Shown here one piece after another: positions 9,013 to 18,300 of a stretch of 64,000 nucleotides of DNA. The stretch lies in contig NZ_WRXO01000009.1 of NCBI RefSeq assembly GCF_009758125.1, forward strand, positions 248,001-312,000, read 5' to 3'. The position numbers and the translations under genes are program-made. Positions within the stretch are counted from its first letter, which is position 1; the number at the start of each line of letters is the position of its first letter. The notes beneath the pieces are model-generated. The model ran no database searches. It was not told the origin of the DNA and worked only from the letters and a program-made list of their open reading frames with translations. This stretch comes from Chitinophaga oryziterrae (GTDB taxonomy: Bacteria > Bacteroidota > Bacteroidia > Chitinophagales > Chitinophagaceae).

Positions 9013-12000
9013 TTAGAACTGGATGTTTGTACCAAAATTGAATGTTTTGGTAAGGGGATAGATGTATCCCATACTGGACTTCCCATCGTCTGCCAGTTCG
9101 GGATCTATTCCTTTCATTACCTGCTTGCTCCAGGTGATCAGGTTATTCCCGTTGGCATATATGCGGATACCACTGATATGCGTTTTGGTGAGGAAACGAC
9201 GGTTCTGTACAGAATAACCGATCTCAAGATTCTTTAAGCGCTTAAAGTCGTTCGACTTCAACCAGAAATCACTGAACAGGTTATTAGGACCAGATCCTGC
9301 GAAAGAGAATTCAGGATAAGTGATCTTCTCTCCTTTCGCATATTTCTCAGCGGTCCAGTGTCCATCATAATAAGGCTGAAATACTGCGCCTACATTCTTG
9401 GCATAAGGGGTACTCAGGATATATCCCGATTGAGGGAAAGATCCCTGCGCCGTACCAATGAACAAGGCTGATACGTCAAATCCTTTATAAGAAAATCCTA
9501 CTGATAAATTAAAAGCAATACGGGGTAGATTGGAATAGCCAATAGGGACCTGATCTTTATTATCAATAATACCATCGCCATTGATATCTTTATATCGCAC
9601 ATCACCTAACCTTGCATTATTCCCGTTCGTATTATAAGGGCGATTATTCAACTCTTTCTGTGTATTGTAAAATCCATCTGTGACATATCCTTTGTACTGG
9701 CCAATGGAATACCCTGTCTGGTTCATCCAGGGATAAGCATAAGGTGGTTCTGCCATATACTCGATCTTATTTTTGGCATAAGAGAAGTTAGACTTCACAA
9801 AGTAACTCACCTTACCAATATTATCATTCCATCCTAACTCTATTTCATATCCCTGGTTAGTTACTCTTCCCAAATTGGATGGCGGTACGCTGGAAGAAGG
9901 TACACCATATGTAGCGGGTATTGTCTGTAAGGTTACCAGGATATTATTCCGCTTTTCCTTAAACAGGCTACCGGTAATGGACAATTTATCTTTGATAAAC
10001 CTTAAATCAGCCGCCAGGTTGAGCTTCTTCGCTCTTTCCCACGTTATTTCCTGATTACCCAAAGCAGTTTCCGTAGCCCCACTATAATATGGGTTCGCAC
10101 TGGAACCATTGCTGTTGCCGAAATAATAGCCATAGCCGCTATACGCCCATGAATTAGGCAGGTATAAGTACCGGCGGTTATTCATCTGATCGTTCCCTAC
10201 TTCTCCATAAGAACCTCTCAGTTTAATCCAGGTAACCCACTTATTTTCAGGGAATAGTGGTTCTTTAGAGACTACCCAACCGGCAGATACCGCCGGAAAA
10301 TAACCAAAACGTTTTGCCGGTGCAAAGTTCTCTGTTCCGTTCAATCCCATACTGAACTCCACCAAATAGCGCTCTTTAAAGTTGTAAGTAGCACGGCCTA
10401 CTAATCCCATCAAACCGGACGGCGTATTAAAAGACATGCCATTTGCCGTATACTTCTGCGCATTACCCAATACCAGGGCAGAAACGTTGTGATTACCAAA
10501 ACTATGCTGGTAATCTATAGATGCTTCTACGTATACTTTACGCCAGGCGCCGTTGCCCCAGTTATCAGAAGTACTGTTGGGACTCAGTTGCCCGCCTGTG
10601 AAAAGTATGTTAGCAGGGTTGGCAGGATCACGCATTGCTTTATATTGCGGAATACTTTTCTGCTCATAGAATCCTTTTGTATAGCTATCATCATAAGCAA
10701 TTCTTGCGTTGGCATTTAATCCATCCGTGAGATAATCCATCTGGTGTTTTAACGTCACGGTACTGGTCAATGTAGTGAGATATTGCGTCACTACACTGGA
10801 TGATAATAATGAAGTAAATGGAGATATACCACTCCCACCCTTTCCTACCAATGGGTTAATGCCATCGCCGGAAGTACCGATGAAACCATTTACCAGGTGC
10901 CCGTCTACGATACCGGGACCTACAAAAGGACTGCTTTCAAAAATCCCCTGGATAATGTTCTGATATCTGTCTCCTATATCATCAGGGCCATAGCCGCCGG
11001 AAGGAAATCTGGAAATGGATGATTGCCCTGCCAGGTTCACACTGATCTGGAAATTATGGAATACATCTATATCAAAATTAGAGCGGAAGTTATACCGGTG
11101 AAAGTCGGAGTTGGTATTCGCATCCCCATAACTGGTATTCGCTAAAATGCCCTGCTGATGATAATAACCCAATGACGTAAAGTATTTCACTTTAGATGAA
11201 CCACCGGAAACATTCAGGTTATATTGTTGTTGCTTGCCTTGTCCGGCAAATGTTTCCTTAAAATAATTATGACTGGTATAATATAAAGCCGGACTGTTTT
11301 TCAGGGCATTCTTCTGATCAGCGGTTATGCTCATGGCATCCACTTCCTGCGTAGTATAATCACGGTTGTTCTTAAACTTCCAGAGTTCATCATCTGTAAA
11401 CAACAGGTTATCAAAACTGGTATTACCCGCCGCCCTCGCGTTATACACGCCTTCATTCCTGAACAGCGCATATTCATAAGAGCCTAATATGGGTAATAAA
11501 GAAGTGGCCTTTGTATATCCTTCATTGGCAGAAAAACTAAACTTCGGGCGGTTTGTTTTTCCTCTTTTAGTGGTAACGATAATAACACCATTAGCGCCTC
11601 TTATACCGTATACCGCAGTAGCGGAAGCATCTTTTAATATGCTGATGCTTTCAATCTCGTTAGCGTCCATTGCATTTAATACAACATAAGGCTGTTCTGC
11701 CGGTTGCTGCACCCCGTCAATGACTATCAGCGGGTCTTGTCCGTTCAAGGTAGCGATCCCCCTGATGCGGATGGTAGCAGCATTCTGTCCGGGTTCCCCG
11801 CTGGATTGTATACCGCTGATACCAGCAGCACGGCCAATCAGCATATTCGTGATATTGGATACCGGCGTAGAAACCAGTTCTCCACCGGCAACGGTAGATA
11901 TAGCCCCCGTTACCGTAGGTGCTTTCTGTTTTCCATATCCGACTACCACTACTTCTCCCAATGCTTTGTCTTCAGATTGCATCACTACATTAATCAATGT

Positions 12001-12258
12001 TTTACTACCAACATTAATTACCTGGTTCTTATAACCAATAAATGAAAATACCAGTGTAGCATTCTCTGGTACCACAAATGAATATTGTCCGTTTTCATCT
12101 GTAGTGGTAGCAGCCCTGGGATTATTTTTCACATAGATACTGACACCAGGCAAAGCGCCGGCACTGGACGTGACAGTCCCTTTCACAATACTACCCGGGG
12201 TCTGCGGGTATGCTATTTTACATAGAAGGGTCAGCAGGAGAAGTAGCGTGTACTTCAT
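9013..12258 (-). CDS. SusC/RagA family TonB-linked outer-membrane receptor (first gene of operon)
   Basis: About 1081 residues when started at 12258, where the signal peptide MKYTLLLLLTLL begins. A longer frame opens at 12315 but adds a Cys-rich non-signal leader. Order of parts: carboxypeptidase-like domain (about 22-100, GTVTSSAGALPGVSIYVKN), the EVVVVGYG segment, the plug (NMLIGRAAGISGIQ, SGEPGQNAATIRIRG, VIDGVQQP, ISILKDASATAVYG), then the 22-strand barrel to the terminal Phe. It imports oligosaccharide across the outer membrane using TonB energy. It is the first gene of the operon running down to position 30, and tandem 21-bp repeats lie in its upstream region. Confidence 0.95.
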   Translation of the reverse strand: MKYTLLLLLTLLCKIAYPQTPGSIVKGTVTSSAGALPGVSIYVKNNPRAATTTDENGQYSFVVPENATLVFSFIGYKNQVINVGSKTLINVVMQSEDKALGEVVVVGYGKQKAPTVTGAISTVAGGELVSTPVSNITNMLIGRAAGISGIQSSGEPGQNAATIRIRGIATLNGQDPLIVIDGVQQPAEQPYVVLNAMDANEIESISILKDASATAVYGIRGANGVIIVTTKRGKTNRPKFSFSANEGYTKATSLLPILGSYEYALFRNEGVYNARAAGNTSFDNLLFTDDELWKFKNNRDYTTQEVDAMSITADQKNALKNSPALYYTSHNYFKETFAGQGKQQQYNLNVSGGSSKVKYFTSLGYYHQQGILANTSYGDANTNSDFHRYNFRSNFDIDVFHNFQISVNLAGQSSISRFPSGGYGPDDIGDRYQNIIQGIFESSPFVGPGIVDGHLVNGFIGTSGDGINPLVGKGGSGISPFTSLLSSSVVTQYLTTLTSTVTLKHQMDYLTDGLNANARIAYDDSYTKGFYEQKSIPQYKAMRDPANPANILFTGGQLSPNSTSDNWGNGAWRKVYVEASIDYQHSFGNHNVSALVLGNAQKYTANGMSFNTPSGLMGLVGRATYNFKERYLVEFSMGLNGTENFAPAKRFGYFPAVSAGWVVSKEPLFPENKWVTWIKLRGSYGEVGNDQMNNRRYLYLPNSWAYSGYGYYFGNSNGSSANPYYSGATETALGNQEITWERAKKLNLAADLRFIKDKLSITGSLFKEKRNNILVTLQTIPATYGVPSSSVPPSNLGRVTNQGYEIELGWNDNIGKVSYFVKSNFSYAKNKIEYMAEPPYAYPWMNQTGYSIGQYKGYVTDGFYNTQKELNNRPYNTNGNNARLGDVRYKDINGDGIIDNKDQVPIGYSNLPRIAFNLSVGFSYKGFDVSALFIGTAQGSFPQSGYILSTPYAKNVGAVFQPYYDGHWTAEKYAKGEKITYPEFSFAGSGPNNLFSDFWLKSNDFKRLKNLEIGYSVQNRRFLTKTHISGIRIYANGNNLITWSKQVMKGIDPELADDGKSSMGYIYPLTKTFNFGTNIQF

Positions 12259-12445
12259 CCTATTACATAAGATTCGTGACATCATGCAGCAATACTTTAG
12301 TTGTTTAGAAAGCAATCCTTCCCCCTAAGCAAGAGATCTTAACTTTACATTAATGGTTTGTCTTAAAATCAAGGACTAATTGTCTTCCAACGGGAACGAG
12401 TAATCGATTACATAGCTTACAATAGGAATATTTTTCTATTAGGAG

Positions 12446-12511
12446 GAAAGTTATGTCATTACCCGGCTAGGCTATTTACGGTTTTTAACAGGCTATACTT
12501 ATATTTTAACT
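12446..12511 (-). promoter_or_regulatory. Tandem 21-bp repeat and weak -7 candidate upstream of the SusC operon
   Basis: Between the SusC start (12258) and the GH95 terminator lies about 290 bases without a gene. Two units of GGCTAT-N7-TTTTAAC start at 12470 and 12491, exactly 21 bp apart, two DNA turns, which suits a dimeric AraC-type regulator. A minus-strand TAACTTTC at 12446-12453 is one base from the TAnnTTTG consensus, and no TTG sits 20 bp upstream of it. Other structures here are the palindrome GTAATCGATTAC (12400-12411) and the inverted repeat AATAG...CTATT (12421-12440). The regulator is probably HTCS 1, by position only. Confidence 0.5.
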
Positions 12512-12550
12512 TTTATTGTAAGGTTGACAATTAATATATGTAGTATAAAA

Positions 12551-12575
12551 AAACCGGGAGATGATCTCCCGGTTT
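12551..12575 (-). terminator. Rho-independent terminator after GH95
   Basis: A perfect 10-bp stem, AAACCGGGAG / CTCCCGGTTT with a 5-base loop, is followed on the minus strand by TTTTATACTA. It lies 7 bases past the GH95 stop codon and separates GH95 from the SusC operon. Confidence 0.85.
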
Positions 12576-12581
12576 AATATT

Positions 12582-15050
12582 TTATCTGATCACTCTGTCC
12601 AGTGTATATACACCACCTGCTTTTGTTTGCAGTGCATATATAAAGTGGTTGTCCGCTGTTGCAGGCTTCACGGGGGCCAGCTTTACATCAGCTCCACCCC
12701 TCACCCGCTGCGCTACACGCAGGAAGCAGGTACCTTCTTTTGTTGCGTGAATAGTTACACTGCTCAGCATACCTTCAGACCATTTCATATCTACGGTATA
12801 ACCGCCTTCAGCCAGCAGTCCTTTTACTTCACCCGTAGCCCAGTTGTCCGGAATAGCCGGAAGGATCTGTAAAGTACCTGTCTGACTTTGCAGCAGCATC
12901 TGTGCAATACCAGAGGTACCGCCGAAATTGCCATCTATCTGGAAGGGCGGATGTGCACAGAACAGGTTAGCGTAAGTACCACCGCTGTTATGATAGTCCG
13001 TAGAGCCTTTACCCGTAAACGTTAGTAACTCGCGCAACAGTTTATGTGCATGGTTACCATCCAGTAATCTGGCCCAGGTATTGATTTTCCATGCTTTGCT
13101 CCATCCTGTACCACCATCTCCGCGGAGCTCTAACGTACGTTTGCAGGCAGCTGCCAGCTCCGGTGTAGTAAGCGGGGAAATCTGGTTACCAGGGAATAAT
13201 GCAAAGAGATGAGAGATATGACGGTGTTCAGGGTCCTGTTCATCAAAATCTTTATACCACTCCTGCAGATTACCTTTTTTACCTATCTTAAACGGATACA
13301 GCTGATCATAAGCATGCTTTAATGTATCCCGATACGCCGCATCAACCCCTAATACTTCACTGGCATGTATCATATTCGAGAACAGGTCGCGGATAATGGA
13401 CATATCCATGGTGCTGGCGACAGACACCGCATCCTTTTTACCGTCGGCGGTAACAAATATGTTTTCCGGAGAAGTAGAAGGAGATGTTATAAGATATCCG
13501 CTGCTATCTTTCACGAGAAAGTCGAGGCAAAAATCAGCCGCCGATTTCATTAAAGGGTAAGCAGTGTCCTTCAGGAATTTCTTATTCCCTGTAAACTGAT
13601 AATGCTGCCACAGGAACTGGCATAACCAGTTACCTCCCATCGTCCAGTTGGCCCACATAGGGTCTCCTTTACCCAGATCCCCTACGGGATTTGACAAAGC
13701 CCATATATCTGTGTTATGATGTGCTACCCAGCCTCTGGCATGATAAAAGTTAGCAGCAGTATGTTTACCGGTAACGGATACTTCTTTTATCAACTGGTAT
13801 AAAGGCTCCTGCATTTCCATCAGGTTCACTTCCTCTGCTGCCCAGTAGTTCATCTGTGTATTGATATTAATGGTATAGTTGGAACTCCAGGGAGCGCGTA
13901 ATTCTTTGTTCCAAAGACCCTGTAAATTAGCCGGCGCATCTTTGGTACGGGAACAGGAGATCAGCAGATAACGTCCGTACTGGAAATACAATGATTCCAG
14001 GGAAGGGTCTTCGGCACCAGCGGTATACTTACGTAAACGCTCATCTGTTGGTACTTTCGACATATCAGCACCTGCCAGGTTAAACTGTACACGGTTATAA
14101 AAATGCTGGTAGTCTTTTATATGTCTCAAACGCAGATCATCAAAATTATGCAACGCTGCTTTTTTAAGAAAGCCGGTAGCCAGCGCAGTTTCATCTGCCC
14201 CATCGCTATCCGGACATCTGTCAAAACCATTGAAGCTGGTAGCAGCAGATAACAGTATTGTTACCTCAGTAGCATTGCCTACCGCAATACCGGCGGTATC
14301 GGTTTTTACAATGCCATCCTTTGCAATTGCCTTCATACGCAATTCGAAACGCATGCCTTTACAACTGCCGGCTTCTTCATATATAATAGGTTCCTTGTTA
14401 TAGTTGGCATAACTGGGATCTACCTGTGAAGGCGCTTTGCCTTTCATTACCAGCTCTGTTTTACCGGATAACACGTTATGCGCCTTCAGTTGACTGCTTT
14501 CACTTATTACAAAGTTCAACTGTCCTTTTTTACTGGCTTTGAGGCGTATCACGATCACCTGATCAGGTGCAGAAATAAACATCTCCCGGGTGTATACCAC
14601 ACCTCCGCTGGTAAAGCGGGTGGTAGCCGTAGCGTTCGTAAGGTCCAGATCGCGGTAGTACTGCTCTGCCTTACCGGCCAGTTGCTGTCTGATATGAACA
14701 TCTCCCAATGGCAGGAACGACTGCGAATAAACACCCTGCATTTTATGCAGCAGGCTGTCTGCCTTATGGTATTCCTGATGAGACAATGCGGTCCGGACCA
14801 GGGGCAGGTATTTCGCTGCATCCGGGTTTACATTGTTGTTGACAGGTCCTCCAGACCATAAAGTTGCATCATTCAACTGGATCAGTTCATCATTGACACC
14901 GCCAAATACCATGGCACCTAAACGGCCATTACCTAAAGGAAGGGCCTCTGTCCATTCCACAGCGGGTGTATTATACCAGAGTTTTACCTGCTGGGCCTGA
15001 ACAGCAGTTCCCATAACGAAGAGTGGGAAAAAGAGAAATCTTAAACGCAT
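12582..15050 (-). CDS. Glycoside hydrolase family 95 alpha-L-fucosidase
   Basis: An 822-residue secreted enzyme (signal peptide ends near residue 19, AVQAQ). GH95 marks are the N-terminal beta domain LWYNTPAVEWTEALPLGNGR and LGAMVFGG with NDATLWSGG, the (alpha/alpha)6 catalytic domain with MNYWAAEEVNL, TMGGNWLCQFLW, SPSTSPEN and HRHISHLFALFPGN, and HPPFQIDGNFGG, which carries the Asp that activates water through nearby Asn residues in characterised members. The family is inverting and removes terminal alpha-1,2-L-fucose (some members alpha-L-galactose) from plant or host glycans. It stands alone between the SusC operon and the divergent HTCS 1 gene, with its own terminator, and probably trims fucosyl side chains in the same PUL. 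Confidence 0.93.
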   Translation of the reverse strand: MRLRFLFFPLFVMGTAVQAQQVKLWYNTPAVEWTEALPLGNGRLGAMVFGGVNDELIQLNDATLWSGGPVNNNVNPDAAKYLPLVRTALSHQEYHKADSLLHKMQGVYSQSFLPLGDVHIRQQLAGKAEQYYRDLDLTNATATTRFTSGGVVYTREMFISAPDQVIVIRLKASKKGQLNFVISESSQLKAHNVLSGKTELVMKGKAPSQVDPSYANYNKEPIIYEEAGSCKGMRFELRMKAIAKDGIVKTDTAGIAVGNATEVTILLSAATSFNGFDRCPDSDGADETALATGFLKKAALHNFDDLRLRHIKDYQHFYNRVQFNLAGADMSKVPTDERLRKYTAGAEDPSLESLYFQYGRYLLISCSRTKDAPANLQGLWNKELRAPWSSNYTININTQMNYWAAEEVNLMEMQEPLYQLIKEVSVTGKHTAANFYHARGWVAHHNTDIWALSNPVGDLGKGDPMWANWTMGGNWLCQFLWQHYQFTGNKKFLKDTAYPLMKSAADFCLDFLVKDSSGYLITSPSTSPENIFVTADGKKDAVSVASTMDMSIIRDLFSNMIHASEVLGVDAAYRDTLKHAYDQLYPFKIGKKGNLQEWYKDFDEQDPEHRHISHLFALFPGNQISPLTTPELAAACKRTLELRGDGGTGWSKAWKINTWARLLDGNHAHKLLRELLTFTGKGSTDYHNSGGTYANLFCAHPPFQIDGNFGGTSGIAQMLLQSQTGTLQILPAIPDNWATGEVKGLLAEGGYTVDMKWSEGMLSSVTIHATKEGTCFLRVAQRVRGGADVKLAPVKPATADNHFIYALQTKAGGVYTLDRVIR

Positions 15051-15154
15051 GATTAAAATTATAATGGTCCTGAGCTAAAATTATCTATAATTAATTACGT
15101 TTTCACTATTTAATACGCCGACGCAAACGATTGCGGAAAAAATAATGCTAAACG

Positions 15155-15186
15155 TTTGGTTATCCCTTTAGCGGGTATTACATTTG
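15155..15186 (+). promoter_or_regulatory. Bacteroidota-type promoter of the HTCS 1 leader
   Basis: TTTG at 15155-15158, a 20-base spacer and TACATTTG at 15179-15186 match the TTTG-N19-21-TAnnTTTG promoter consensus exactly. Transcription would start near 15192, leaving a leader of about 200 bases before the HTCS start codon. This is the best promoter match on the plus strand of this 347-base gap. Confidence 0.6.
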
Positions 15187-15312
15187 CTTGATTGCATTAT
15201 TTTGGATGGAATGTGTAGAATGCGTCTTAATCTCACTGATATCAATTATTTATCATAAATACATTGCTAAACTTTTTATGGACCTGAGTACCATAACGTG
15301 GAATTTTAGCAC

Positions 15313-15347
15313 AAAGGTCGAATTCTTTCGACCTTTCTCTTTTTTAA
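15313..15347 (+). terminator. Terminator-like hairpin inside the HTCS 1 leader
   Basis: A perfect 10-bp stem AAAGGTCGAA / TTCGACCTTT with loop TTCT (15313-15336) is followed by CTCTTTTTTAAA. No plus-strand gene lies upstream of it, since GH95 diverges. It stands 61 bases before the HTCS start and about 120 bases after the predicted transcription start. It could be an attenuator or the end of a small leader RNA. Confidence 0.6.
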
Positions 15348-15397
15348 ACGGCATATATTGTATTTTAGACATTTAATTACAACCGCGTTAGTAAAAA

Positions 15398-18300
15398 GTG
15401 AACAAAAGAATACTATTGCTATTCCTGCTGGTTGTTTTACCAGCGCTACTGCTACAGGCTCAAACATCACAGTCGCAGTACCAGTTTACAAGGATAGATA
15501 TCGCACAGGGACTTTCTGCCAATCAGGTAAACACCATCCTGAAAGACAGCCAGGGCTTCATGTGGTTTGGGACCATGTCTGGTCTTAACCGCTATGATGG
15601 CTATACATTTAAAGTATTCCGGCACGATACCCGCGACACTACTTCTCTTTCTGATAATTTCATTACCAGGCTCACCGAAGGCCCCGATGGACTGATCTGG
15701 GTTACCAACCGCTACGGGCAGAATATCTATAATCCCGCTACAGGGACTTTCGAACGGCATCCCGGTAAGATCATGAAACAATGGGGTATCCCCGGAGATT
15801 CCATCAATAATATTATGAAAGACAGCAGGGGGAATTTCTGGTTCATAGTGCCCGATTCAGGATTATACTGTTACTACCCCTCTGTTAAACATGCCACCCG
15901 TGTACCGCATGTGGAACATAACATCTATACTCCTTCTACGAATGCGATCGCCTGTATGGTGCAGGACAAAAATAAAACTATCTGGATACTGCATACTGAC
16001 GGTATGCTGGATATGATGGATGAAACCTATCGACAGGTCTTCCCTTACAGCCATATGCCGGCACAACCCGGTAGCAGTCCGCTCCAGAATTATGAAATGA
16101 TCGCTGATACAGATGGTGATCTCTGGATATTCAGTAATAGCGATGTACAGGGCGTTTACAGCTTTAATACCAAAAAGGGCTTTACACATTATGATCAGAA
16201 TAGTAGTCCCCTAAAGCTGAACAATAATATAGTAAGAGGTGTAGTACAGGATAACCAGGGATTAATATGGGTAGGAACAGATCATGGTGGCGTGAATGTA
16301 ATAGATAAAAAACATCAGAGCATTGAATACCTCGTCAACAATAGTGAAAATCCTAAGAGTCTGGGGCAAAATAGTATCAACGCCCTCTACAGGGATAACT
16401 CAGGTATAATATGGATAGGCACTTATAAAAGAGGACTTTCCTATTATCATGAGAACATCGTAAAATTCCCTCTCTTCCAGCACCAGGTATACGCTGCCAA
16501 CAGCCTGCCCTACGACGATGTAAACCGTTTTGCAGAAGATGCCAGCCATAACCTGTGGATAGGCACCAATGGCGGTGGTCTTATTTATTACGACCGTACA
16601 CACAATACATACAAACAATACCTGCATGATGCGGCTAATGCTAACAGTCCCAGCGGTAATGTAATTGTAAGTCTCTGGATAGATCATAATCAAAAACTGT
16701 GGATAGGTTCTTATTTCGGTGGATTGGATTGTTTTGACGGGCAACATTTCACACATTATCGCCACGATCCTGCTAACCCTTCCAGTTTGAGTGATAACAG
16801 TGTATGGGAGATCTTTGAAGATAGTAAACACCAATTATGGATAGGTACGCTTAGCGGCGGACTGGACCTGTTAAACCCTGCCACCGGTGTGTTCCAGCAT
16901 TTTCAAAAAGGGCAGCCTAACTCTATCCGCTCTGCTTATATATCTGCATTACTGGAAGATAAACAGGGCAACCTTTGGATAGGCACTTCAGATGGAATTG
17001 ATGTACGCGACCCTCAGGGGCGTTTCACTCACTATGATAGCGGTCCTGATAAGATCAGTAACCGGAACGTAATTTGTCTTTTTGAAGATAGCAGAGGGAT
17101 GATCTGGATAGGCACTCATGAAGGGCTCAATCAATTTGACCCACACACGAAAAAGTTCCGCACCTTCCGCCGGGAGGACGGCCTGCCGGACAATACCGTA
17201 TTGAACATCCTGGAAGATAATGATCATACTTTGTGGATGAGTACAGCCAATGGTCTGTCCAATCTCAATAAAAATACTTTTAAAAATTACGATGAATCAG
17301 ATGGTCTGCAAGGCCGCGAGTTCAATGAAAATGCAGCCCTGAAAACCAGTAAAGGAGAATTGATTTTCGGAGGGGGAAATGGGTTCAACCTTTTCTATCC
17401 GCATAATATTGCGGTGAATCACAATGTTCCGCCGGTAGTATTCACCGATTTCCAGATCTTTAATAACAGTATGCAACCGGGAGAGATCATCAACGGAAGA
17501 AAACTGTTATCTCAATCTATCTCCACCACAAAAGAGATTACATTAAAATATAAAGAGAACGTCTTCTCTATTTCCTTTGCAGCGCTCAACTTCTTTCACC
17601 CCGAGAAGAACCGGTACATGTACATGCTGGAAGGGTTCAATCATGAATGGCTGACAACAGAAGGGCAGTTGCGTATGGCCACCTATACCAACCTGGACCC
17701 CGGTGATTATATTTTCCGCGTAAAGGCGTCCAATAATGATGGCATATGGACACAGCAACCGCTGGAACTCCATATTAAGATACTCCCTCCTTTCTGGAGA
17801 ACACCGCTGGCATTCCTGATATATGTACTGTTGACCTTAGCAGCGCTATGGCTGGCAAGGAGACTGATCCTGGAACGTGAACGTTTACGTTCCCGTATTG
17901 AACAGGAAAGACAGGAAGCACAACGCATGCATGAACTGGATGCTTTAAAGATCCGCTTCTTTACGAATATCAGTCATGAGTTCCGTACACCCCTCAGTCT
18001 GATTATCACGCCCCTGGAAAAGATCATCAAAAAAGACCTTGAAAGCGGGTTACAGCAGCAACTGGTATTGGTACAACGTAATGCCCGCCGCCTGTTGAAC
18101 CTGGTAAACCAGTTGCTGGACTTCCGTAAAATGGAAGTGCAGGAAATTAAGTTGTACCCTGTTCAGGGCGATATCGTGCCATTTATACAGGAACTGACAA
18201 CCTCTTTCTCCGATCTTTCTGAAAAGAAACAGATTCACCTGGATTTTCACAGCAATGTGAGTACACTGTCCATGTCTTATGATCCGGATAAAATAGAGAA

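Noticed and set aside
8994-9086. Upstream start of the SusD gene at 9086
   Set aside because: The added residues overlap the SusC gene and hide the lipoprotein signal that begins at 8993.
15188-15376. Open frame of 62 codons in the HTCS 1 leader
   Set aside because: It runs through the terminator-like hairpin and has a non-protein-like composition; the leader explanation is simpler.
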